Shown here: positions 39,529 through 45,324 of the stretch, piece after piece
Layout: each line of letters opens with the position of its first letter
Numbering within the stretch: position 1 is the first letter of the stretch
From: an uncultured bacterium
GTDB taxonomy: Bacteria; Bacillota; Clostridia; Oscillospirales; Ruminococcaceae
Length of the DNA: 45,324 bases
Assembly: GCA_905214265.1 (NCBI GenBank)
Contig: CAJMLQ010000010.1
Span: 1-45,324, forward strand
Direction: 5' to 3'
Program-made: the position numbers and the translations under genes
The notes under the pieces: model-generated
Seen by the model: the letters and a program-made list of their open reading frames with translations, nothing else
What the model was told of the DNA's origin: nothing
Database searches by the model: none

Positions 39529-40862
39529 CGCTGTTTTGGAAGGAATGCCGGAAAACGGTGTGCAGCCTGACCTTTCTGCTCTTTGCGGCGGTAACGGTGA
39601 TCTTCTATCTAAGCCAGCTGATGGATCCTCTGAAAAACCCAAAAACCGAACCGCAGCCAGGGCAGGAGGGGAGCTACGGCACGGTTTCCAGGGAGATCCC
39701 GGAGGTGGTCATGCCCGCGGCGGTTTCCTCGCTGTATGTGGAGTTTACAAACAACAGCTACACCGCCTATCCCCTGGGGTTTTATAAAAATGTCCGGCTC
39801 AGCGGAGAGAAGCAGGCGGAGATGGCGCAGCTTCTGTTCGAACTGACCGGCGTTCCGGCAGAGGAGATCCTTTCCCTGGCCGATGCGGGAATTTCCGGGA
39901 CCGGCGGAGGAGCTATCGAAATCGGCAGGGGAGACGGCCTGCAGCCGGACGGAAACGGCGGCTATACCATGACCATCCCGGAGGAGGAAGCGCCGTTCGG
40001 GGAGGAAAATCCTCTGTCACCTCGGGAGAATCTGGCCTACGAGGAATTTTGTGAGCAGATGCGTCGGGTGGACCGGCTTATCGGCGGCGGCTCCTCCTAC
40101 GGGGATGCGTTCCGGACGGATACCTTCGGGCGGGTGGACCGGACCTATGAGGAGGCTCTGGCGGAATACCGGGCTTTTGTGGAGCAGGATCGTATTACCG
40201 GGGCCTATGCGCGGCTTTTCTGCGACTATATGGGCGCCATGGCCGCCCTGCTTCCCGTGTTCGTGGCAGCGGCCATGGGACTACGGGATCGCGGGGCGCG
40301 GATGCAGGAGCTGATCTGGAGCAGGCAGGTTTCCACCGTCAGGCTGACGCTGACCCGGTACGCTGCTATGGCTTCCATGCTTCTGCTGCCCTTCCTGCTG
40401 CTGGCGGGGTGGGCAATGATCCAGGTTTATGGCCTGTACAGCGGCTCCGGGCTCGTTCTGGACCCCTTTGCCTTTCCGGCCTACCTGCTGGGGTGGATTT
40501 TGCCGGCGATACTGGTTTCCACCGGCGTGGGCATGTGCCTGACAGAATTGACGGATACCCCCATTGCCGCCGGAGTGATGCTCCTCTGGTGGTTCGTGGA
40601 CCTGAACAGCGGCCTTTGGCAGATGGACGGCGGTTATGAGGGCTTCCGGCTGATGCCGCGGCACAATACGCTGGAGGGCGGGCAGACCTTTGCCGACTGT
40701 TTTGGCACCCTGGCGGCAAACCGGCTGCTTTTTGCGGCGTTGGGCATACTGCTGGCCCTTTTGACAGCATGGATCCTGGAGGCGAAAAGGAGGGGGATTT
40801 TCCGTGGGCTCGACAGTATTCCGGCGGTACGCCGCCATCGCGGCCGCAAATCTGCAGCATAA
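39525..40862 (+). CDS. ABC-2 type transporter permease-like membrane protein
   Basis: A 445-residue membrane protein. One helix at the N-terminus (CSLTFLLFAAVTVIFYLSQL) is followed by an outside domain of ~210 residues that is acidic and Gly-rich, then about five to six helices (AALLPVFVAAAMGLRDRG, MASMLLLPFLLLAGWAMI and others) and a basic tail (RHRGRKSAA). This is the ABC-2 permease plan with a large first extracellular loop. It should form the channel with the ATPase encoded just before it. It overlaps the next, frameshifted permease gene by 59 bases. Confidence 0.8.
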   Translation: MTLFWKECRKTVCSLTFLLFAAVTVIFYLSQLMDPLKNPKTEPQPGQEGSYGTVSREIPEVVMPAAVSSLYVEFTNNSYTAYPLGFYKNVRLSGEKQAEMAQLLFELTGVPAEEILSLADAGISGTGGGAIEIGRGDGLQPDGNGGYTMTIPEEEAPFGEENPLSPRENLAYEEFCEQMRRVDRLIGGGSSYGDAFRTDTFGRVDRTYEEALAEYRAFVEQDRITGAYARLFCDYMGAMAALLPVFVAAAMGLRDRGARMQELIWSRQVSTVRLTLTRYAAMASMLLLPFLLLAGWAMIQVYGLYSGSGLVLDPFAFPAYLLGWILPAILVSTGVGMCLTELTDTPIAAGVMLLWWFVDLNSGLWQMDGGYEGFRLMPRHNTLEGGQTFADCFGTLAANRLLFAALGILLALLTAWILEAKRRGIFRGLDSIPAVRRHRGRKSAA

Positions 40863-41443
40863 TCTTCTGCCTCACCTGCTGCTGGCGTTGGGGGTGTTGG
40901 CCTTGACACCGGTGATCTTCGGGATCAACGACCTGGGCGTACAGGCGGCAGCCGCGCCGCTGGAGTGTTTTGCCTCGCTAATCGGGGCGGTGCTGCTGAC
41001 GCCGGTTTTTCTTCCGGAGGATGACCAGCAGGTGCGGGAGGCGGTGGCTGCCCGATATATCGGGCTTCTGCCAGTCTGGATTCTCCGCACGCTTTGTTCT
41101 TTGACAGCTGTGGCTTTACTTTTGGGAGGGATTTGCTTTGCTGATGCGTGGGCTGCGTTCAGAGGTCTCCCTGCCGCTCTATTTCGGGGCGCTGAGCAGC
41201 GCGGTGTTTCTGGGCGGGCTGGGCATGCTTGCCGCAGGAAGTTCGGGAAACGTTGCAGTTGGCTACATGCTCCCGGTGATGTATTATGTTTTTTGCTGCA
41301 TGGGTGGGCAGGAATATCTCGGGACGTTTCAGCTCTTTTCCATCACCATGGGCGACGGCTCCGGCAAGGGCTGGCTGCTGGCGGGTGGCCTGGTCTTAAT
41401 CGGATCGGGCCTGACAGTAAGGCAGCTGCGCCGTTTTAATTAA
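40804..41443 (+). pseudogene. Second permease-like gene, frameshifted near 41130
   Basis: The first ~110 codons encode membrane-type sequence (LLPHLLLALGVLALTPVIFG, SLTAVALLLGGIC). After ~41131 this frame turns into Arg/Gly-rich noise, while the next frame, from ~41132, continues with clear helices (FALLMRGLRSEVSLPLYFG, AVFLGGLGMLAAGSSG, YMLPVMYYVFCCMGGQEY) to a stop at 41443. A single +1 shift inside GGGAGGGATTTG would restore a ~212-residue membrane protein, the third ABC subunit. It may be a true mutation, a sequencing error in the G-run, or phase-type slippage. A TTG at 41138 after GGGAGGG might allow separate translation of the second half. Confidence 0.65.
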
Positions 41444-41446
41444 AAT

Positions 41447-41482
41447 GAAGCAGGGCGGACCCGCAAAAGTCCGCCCTGCTTC
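41447..41482. terminator. Bidirectional terminator between the ABC and kdgK genes
   Basis: GAAGCAGGGCGGAC and its complement form a 14-bp perfect stem with an eight-base loop (41461-41468). Flanks are TTAAAAT and TATTATT, so it can end both convergent operons. Confidence 0.88.
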
Positions 41483-41508
41483 TATTATTGGAGGGAGTCA
41501 GGCAAAAT

Positions 41509-42531
41509 TTAGCGCTGGACGCGGCCGGAGCCGTCGCCGCCAGCAAGCTTTTCCACCTCATCGACGCTGACCATGTTGTAGTCGCCCTCGATGGAGTGCT
41601 TCAGGCAGGATGCGGCCACCGCGAATTCCAGAGCGGACTGACAGCTCTTGCCGGAGAGCAGGCCATAGATCAAACCCGCGCCGAAGCTGTCGCCGCCGCC
41701 GACCCGGTCGACGATATGGACGTGGTAGCTCTTGGAGAAGTAATATTCGCTGCCGTCATAGAGCATGGCGGCCCAGTCGTTGTCGTTGGCGGAAATAGAG
41801 GTGCGAAGGGTGATGGCAACCTTTTCAAAGCCAAAGGCATCCGCCAGCTGCTTGGCGACGCTCTTATAGCCCTCGTGGTTCAGCTTGCCGCCGTGGATGT
41901 CGGTGTTCTCGGCCTCGATACCAAAGACGTCCTTGGCGTCCTCCTCGTTGGCGATGCAGACGTCTACATACTGGCAGAGGTCGCTCATGGCGGCCCGGGC
42001 CTGGTCGCGGGTCCACAGCTTGCCGCGGTAATTCAGGTCGCAGCTAATCTTGACCCCCTTGGCCTTGGCGGCCTTGCAGGCTTCGCGGCAGATTTCCACC
42101 ACGTTGGGCCCCAGGGCGGGGGTGATACCGGTGAAGTGGAACCAGTCGGCGCCGTCAAAAATTTTGTCCCAGTCAAAATCCGCGCTGGAAGCCTCAGCGA
42201 TGGCGGAGTGGGCGCGGTCATAAATGCATTTGGAAGCACGCTGGGAGGCACCCTTTTCCAGATAGTAGATGCCGACGCGGTCACCGCCCCGGGTGATCAG
42301 GCTGGTGTCCACGCCGAATTTGCGGAGACTGTTGACGGCGGCCTGGCCGATTTCATGTTTGGGGAGCTTGGTGACGAAAGCGGCGTCCAGGCCGAAGTTG
42401 GCCAGGGAGACTGCAACGTTGGCCTCGCCGCCGCCAAAGGTGGCGCCCAGGGTGTCGGATTGGACAAAACGGTAGTAGCCCAGAGGGGCAAGGCGGAGCA
42501 TCAGCTCACCGAAGGTTACGACTTTACTCAT
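41509..42531 (-). CDS. kdgK: 2-keto-3-deoxygluconate kinase (PfkB family)
   Basis: A 340-residue ribokinase-fold sugar kinase. The N-terminal TFGELMLRLAP and GGGEANVAVSLANFG, and the C-terminal catalytic motif DRVGGGDSFGAGLIYG (Asp of GGGD as base), are typical of KDG kinases. It would phosphorylate 2-keto-3-deoxygluconate to KDPG, which the aldolase encoded just upstream cleaves. It lies 72 bp after eda on the same strand with an AAGGAGG site. The pair is the end of hexuronate (pectin, alginate) or semi-phosphorylative gluconate breakdown. Confidence 0.92.
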   Translation of the reverse strand: MSKVVTFGELMLRLAPLGYYRFVQSDTLGATFGGGEANVAVSLANFGLDAAFVTKLPKHEIGQAAVNSLRKFGVDTSLITRGGDRVGIYYLEKGASQRASKCIYDRAHSAIAEASSADFDWDKIFDGADWFHFTGITPALGPNVVEICREACKAAKAKGVKISCDLNYRGKLWTRDQARAAMSDLCQYVDVCIANEEDAKDVFGIEAENTDIHGGKLNHEGYKSVAKQLADAFGFEKVAITLRTSISANDNDWAAMLYDGSEYYFSKSYHVHIVDRVGGGDSFGAGLIYGLLSGKSCQSALEFAVAASCLKHSIEGDYNMVSVDEVEKLAGGDGSGRVQR

Positions 42532-42603
42532 GAGAAATCCTCCTTGCAGGTTGTTGAGATTCTATTGAAAAAAGTTGAAAAATCGTGAAAAACGTTGACG
42601 GGC

Positions 42604-43575
42604 TTATTTCTGAACCAGGTGCCAGGAGAAGCCGCCGATAGTTCCCTTGAAATAGATGGCCACCTGTTGGCCCTTGGCATTGAATTTTGCGGTGTCGGGA
42701 TCAAATTCGAAGCCCTTGCGGGTGAAGTAGGCCATGGCCCGGGACAGATCGTTGACCCGGATGGCGATGTGGCCGTTAGGAGCCAGGTAGGGGGCTTTCA
42801 TAACCTCGATGGGTCCAGCAAAGACGGAGCTGTTGCCCTCCTTGACGGGGAAGCCAAACATGCTGCCTAAGAGACCGGCAGTTTCGCGGGCCTCGCCGTC
42901 GTCCTTGCAGTTGACGCCAACGTGGGCCAGCTCAAAGCCCATGACAATGGCCACGGCCTTGCGGGTCAGCTCCGTGATAGCGGCAAAGTCTCCGGCGCTG
43001 ATGAGGGCGTCGCTAACCATGAAGGAACCGCCGCAGGCGATGATTTTCGGGAAGGCCAAGTAGTCACCCAGGTTCTGTTCGTTAACGCCGCCAGTGGGCA
43101 TGAAACGCAGCTGGGTGTAGGGGGCGGACATGGCTTTGATGGATTTCAGGCCGCCGTTGGCCTCGGCGGGGAAGAATTTGACCACACTCAGGCCCAGTTC
43201 GATGGCCGTCTCCATGTCGGAGGGAGTGGCGCAGCCGGGGAGGATGGGGATCTCCTTTTCCAGGCAGTAGCGGACGACCTTGGGGTTGAGACCGGGAGAG
43301 ACGATAAACTTCGCACCGGCTGCCACGGCCTCGTCTACCTGGGCAGTGGTCAGGACAGTGCCTGCGCCGATGAGCATATCCGGGAAAGCAGCCGACATTT
43401 TGGCAATGGCGTCCTTTGCCGCGGCAGTGCGGAAGGTCACCTCTGCCGCCGGAAGGCCGCCGTCGCAGAGGGCTTTCGCCAGGGGGACCGCCTTTTCGGC
43501 GTCGTCGATCTTGATGACCGGGATGAGGCCGTAGGAGCGGATTTCCTCGATCATGTTGTCCATATACATTTCCAT
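42604..43575 (-). CDS. eda: KDPG/KHG aldolase with C-terminal VOC-type domain
   Basis: A 323-residue protein. Residues ~1-212 are a complete class I KDPG aldolase: Glu45 in AEVTFRT, GAGTVLT, and the Schiff-base Lys133 in VVKFFPAEA. It splits KDPG to pyruvate and glyceraldehyde-3-phosphate. The last ~110 residues (FELAHVGVNCKDDGEARETA, then GHIAIRVNDLSRAMAYF) form a VOC/glyoxalase-like module, giving a total about half as long again as a plain Eda. The extra domain may bind metal and sense or handle a dicarbonyl. It is the first gene of the minus-strand eda-kdgK operon, divergent from the GntR regulator. Confidence 0.92.
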   Translation of the reverse strand: MEMYMDNMIEEIRSYGLIPVIKIDDAEKAVPLAKALCDGGLPAAEVTFRTAAAKDAIAKMSAAFPDMLIGAGTVLTTAQVDEAVAAGAKFIVSPGLNPKVVRYCLEKEIPILPGCATPSDMETAIELGLSVVKFFPAEANGGLKSIKAMSAPYTQLRFMPTGGVNEQNLGDYLAFPKIIACGGSFMVSDALISAGDFAAITELTRKAVAIVMGFELAHVGVNCKDDGEARETAGLLGSMFGFPVKEGNSSVFAGPIEVMKAPYLAPNGHIAIRVNDLSRAMAYFTRKGFEFDPDTAKFNAKGQQVAIYFKGTIGGFSWHLVQK

Positions 43576-43611
43576 CGTTCCTTTCTCGCGGGGGACTGTT
43601 TCTGTACTTTA

Positions 43612-43640
43612 AGGATAACACGTTGCACTCTGGTTCTCAA
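43612..43640 (-). promoter_or_regulatory. Predicted promoter of eda-kdgK
   Basis: On the minus strand TTGAGA (43635-43640), a 17-bp spacer and TATCCT (43612-43617) lie 37 bp before the eda start. The TTGTAGTACAA palindrome touches its -35. Confidence 0.55.
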
Positions 43641-43651
43641 TTGTAGTACAA
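43641..43651. promoter_or_regulatory. TTGTAGTACAA palindrome, candidate FadR-type operator
   Basis: The perfect 11-bp palindrome TTGTA-G-TACAA fits the TNGTNNNACNA pattern bound by FadR/FCD-type GntR regulators. It lies between the eda promoter and the promoter that faces the GntR gene, so one bound dimer could control both. Confidence 0.6.
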
Positions 43652-43676
43652 CGACAAAAAATGTTTTTAAAATTTG

Positions 43677-43705
43677 TTGATTTTATGGAGAGAATGCGGT
43701 ATACT
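43677..43705 (+). promoter_or_regulatory. Predicted promoter of the GntR gene with a long leader
   Basis: TTGATT (43677-43682), a 17-bp spacer and TATACT (43700-43705) start an RNA with a ~370-base leader before the regulator start at 44081. That leader contains the GC-rich hairpins at 43737-43925. Confidence 0.55.
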
Positions 43706-43736
43706 AGTGGGGAGAGATCTGATTGTTTTTTTGGCT

Positions 43737-43925
43737 TGGGAGGCCCGCGCGGGCGGCGGCGGTTTTTTGTTTTCGGGAGAGGGATTCCTGCACCCCTTCT
43801 TTTTCCCCGCGGAAAAAGAAGGGGGAGAAAAAGGCGCCTGAGGGGGTCCCCCCTCAGGAATCCCCCAAGACGCGCCCGAGGTTTCTTCTGGTCGATATGC
43901 GGGTCCCCGCGGAAAACGGCGGGCC
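43737..43925 (+). other. GC-rich, hairpin-filled leader or intergenic repeat
   Basis: Within the 505-base gene gap 43576-44080 this stretch contains GCCCGCGCGGGC (43743-43754) followed by a T-run, a 14-bp perfect hairpin (43793-43806 with 43811-43824, loop CCGC), and a second G/C hairpin (43837-43858). GGGATTCCTG (43781-43790) can pair with CAGGAATCCC (43855-43864), which shares bases with the second hairpin. CCCCGCGGAAAA occurs at 43805 and again exactly 100 bp on. No gene with a ribosome site is seen. It could be a regulatory leader or a dispersed repeat. Confidence 0.5.
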
Positions 43926-44080
43926 GCCGCCTGGCTGGGACTCCACCATGGGCCATCTGCTTCCGCTTTCGGCGAGTGTGTCCTGGCGGGAAACGCATTG
44001 GAGAGACGCGGCGGCCTTACGAGTCGGCGGGATTTGGTGTAATTGATTTTATGCTTTGCAATGGCGTTTGGGAGGTTTCA

Positions 44081-44746
44081 ATGGTTTCATCGGATTACAT
44101 TTACCATGTGCTGCGGCAGGAGATTCTGTCTTTGGAGTTGCTGCCAGGGACTCAGGTGCGGGAGGAGGAACTGGCGGAGCGGTTCGGGGTCTCCCGGACG
44201 CCGGTGCGCACGGCGATCTCCCGGCTTTCCGCGGAACGGCTGGTGAAAGTGATCCCGCGGAAGGGAACTTTTGTGGCGGAGATTGATTTCGCCTACAGCC
44301 GACAGCTGGTGTTTCTGCGGACGTCGGTGGAACAGAGGCTGTTGCCCATGCTCTGCCGGGAGCCGCCGGAGGGCCTGCTGGAGCAGCTGGAGGAAAATCT
44401 CGCCCGGCAGAGGCTTTTGCTGGCGGGGAGCTTTCAGCCCCTGCAGTTTTACCGGCTGGACAACCGGTTCCACGAGCTGTATTTTTCGGCTATGGAGCTG
44501 GACGCAGTATGGAAGGTTTTGCAGCAGTTCCATGTGCACTACACCCGGTTCCGAATGCTGGATATGCGGGAGAGCGGACTGTTCGGGCAGTTTTATGAGG
44601 AACACCGGCAAATCGTCGCCCTGATCCGCTGTGGGGCGGCGGGGGAGCTGACCCGGCTCATCGCGCGGCATCTGGAGGGGCCTCTGGATCGGATCGATCC
44701 TCGGCAGGCATGCGAAGCTGCACAAGGCGACGGAATGGAAAAGTAA
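44081..44746 (+). CDS. FadR-type (FCD) GntR-family transcriptional regulator
   Basis: A 221-residue regulator. The winged helix-turn-helix (residues ~5-70) has the GntR pattern (LRQEILSLELLPGTQVREEE, LAERFGVSRTPVRTAISRL, PRKGTFVAEI). The C-terminal ~140 residues are an all-helical FCD ligand domain (DNRFHELYFSAME, YEEHRQIVALI, HLEGPLDRI), which usually binds a sugar acid through a metal. The ATG at 44081 is five bases after GGGAGG; an earlier in-frame ATG at 44051 lacks such a site. It is divergent from eda-kdgK and so likely represses that operon until KDG, KDPG or a related acid is present. Confidence 0.9.
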   Translation: MVSSDYIYHVLRQEILSLELLPGTQVREEELAERFGVSRTPVRTAISRLSAERLVKVIPRKGTFVAEIDFAYSRQLVFLRTSVEQRLLPMLCREPPEGLLEQLEENLARQRLLLAGSFQPLQFYRLDNRFHELYFSAMELDAVWKVLQQFHVHYTRFRMLDMRESGLFGQFYEEHRQIVALIRCGAAGELTRLIARHLEGPLDRIDPRQACEAAQGDGMEK

Positions 44747-44777
44747 TCGATTTGGGCAATTTTTTCCGCGGGATTTC

Positions 44778-44806
44778 TTGCATTCTTGGGGCATATCTAT
44801 TATAAT
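44778..44806 (+). promoter_or_regulatory. Predicted promoter of the ECF S component
   Basis: TTGCAT (44778-44783), a 17-bp spacer and TATAAT (44801-44806) precede a ~110-base leader. In that leader CCTGC and GCAGG (around 44840-44863) can pair and TTTGCATAAATTTGCA is repetitive. No known riboswitch class was recognised. Confidence 0.7.
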
Positions 44807-44923
44807 AGAAGAAAATTACGATTCAACGGTGTCAATCCTGCCGGTGTTTTTGCGGGCGCAGGCGGGTTTGCATAAATTTGCATTGTATCCCAATAATGGG
44901 AACAGTAGCAGGAGGAATGAATC

Positions 44924-45324
44924 ATGGAAAGAAAAGCTTCCGCAAAAACCCTGGGACTGGTGCAGCTTGCCCTGCTGGGCGCGCTCATCTTTATCCTCGC
45001 CTTTACGCCGTTCATCGGGTATATCCCATTGGGGGTCACCAGGGCGACCATTGTACACATCCCCGTCATCATCGGCTCACTTCTGCTCGGACCTAAAAAA
45101 GGCGCCATCTTAGGCGCACTTTTCGGACTGACCAGCTTTCTGAACAACTCGTTCGTGAGCCCCAACGCCACCTCCTTCGTGTTTACGCCCCTTTATTCCG
45201 TAGGGGACTATCACGGGAACGTTTGGAGCCTGGTGATCTGTTTCCTGCCCCGGATTTTGGTGGGGGTGGTGCCGTACTATGGGTACAAGTTCGTGAACTG
45301 GCTGTTTAAGGAGCGCAAGGGCGG
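44924..45324 (+). CDS. ECF transporter S component (cut by right edge)
   Basis: The first 133 residues of a vitamin-type energy-coupling-factor substrate-binding membrane subunit. Membrane helices are visible at LGLVQLALLGALIFILAF, IVHIPVIIGSLLLGP and AILGALFGLTSFLNN, followed by a loop and LVICFLPRILVGVVPYYG. The layout fits the general ECF S-component family (pantothenate- and queuosine-type members look alike); the vitamin cannot be assigned from this fragment. It needs the shared EcfAA'T module, not in view. GGAGGA lies upstream of the start and a strong promoter precedes it. The gene is incomplete at its 3' end. Confidence 0.88.
   Translation, partial: MERKASAKTLGLVQLALLGALIFILAFTPFIGYIPLGVTRATIVHIPVIIGSLLLGPKKGAILGALFGLTSFLNNSFVSPNATSFVFTPLYSVGDYHGNVWSLVICFLPRILVGVVPYYGYKFVNWLFKERKG

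Noticed and set aside
41488..42588. Plus-strand open frame (366 codons) opposite kdgK
   Set aside because: Antisense shadow of a well-supported kinase; Gly/Val/Ala-rich composition with no motif.
1..45324. tRNA, rRNA, CRISPR array, prophage or complete insertion sequence
   Set aside because: No cloverleaf with CCA-type end, no conserved rRNA stretches, no regularly spaced repeats with variable spacers, and no recognisable integrase or transposase were seen by reading both strands.

Overview
The window looks like chromosome of a GC-rich, anaerobic, spore-forming Firmicute of the class Clostridia, most likely a gut Oscillospiraceae-type organism. This rests on a cotJABC spore-coat operon, a [FeFe]-hydrogenase maturase (HydF), strong AGGAGG-type ribosome sites, compact promoters of the TTGACA/TATAAT type, and a mix of AraC regulators, glycosidases and sugar-acid enzymes. 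The genus is inference. The first ~800 bases are clearly more AT-rich than the rest and carry the end of an AraC regulator, so they may be acquired DNA.

Layout. (1) 1-12 kb is a sugar/glycoside region: a partial AraC gene, a divergent AraC regulator facing a Gfo/Idh/MocA oxidoreductase plus hydroxypyruvate-isomerase-like TIM-barrel pair, cysK with a near-consensus promoter and operator-like palindrome, an FAD oxidoreductase divergent from a PocR-AraC sensor-regulator with 21-bp-spaced direct repeats between them, a PAS-GGDEF-GAF signalling protein, and a GH78 alpha-L-rhamnosidase-like enzyme. (2) 11.9-16.3 kb holds an Lrp regulator with azlCD (branched-chain amino-acid export), a secreted choline-binding-repeat/CAP protein, a MATE exporter with a palindrome on its -10 box, and a small unknown protein. 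(3) 16.4-23.1 kb is a tight housekeeping run: methyltransferase, DUF951 protein, prfA, sua5-type tRNA t6A synthase, GNAT, an unusual dephospho-CoA kinase fused through a membrane anchor to a lytic transglycosylase, and an M18 aminopeptidase, closed by a strong terminator.

(4) 23.1-36.5 kb is mostly minus strand: a second GH78 rhamnosidase, a lipoprotein, a second MATE exporter, cotJABC, hydF, a YgjP-type metallopeptidase, a membrane protein, an SGNH hydrolase, an EamA transporter, an alpha/beta hydrolase with no canonical start codon, an SdpI-like protein and coaBC. (5) 36.6-41.5 kb carries an OmpR-type two-component system and an ABC-2 exporter. Both units begin with the same ~40-bp element (two TTGA half-sites 11 bp apart, then GGTATYCT), which predicts that the regulator controls both. 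The last permease gene is frameshifted. (6) 41.5-44.8 kb is a 2-keto-3-deoxygluconate module: kdgK, an Eda aldolase with a C-terminal VOC domain, and a divergent FadR-type GntR regulator, with a TTGTAGTACAA palindrome between the promoters and a GC-rich, hairpin-filled leader. (7) The right edge cuts an ECF transporter S component.

I found no tRNA, rRNA, CRISPR array, intact transposase or phage genes. The observations I would look at first are the CoaE-transglycosylase fusion, the duplicated two-component target promoter, the PocR-AraC operator, and the structured leader in front of the GntR gene.
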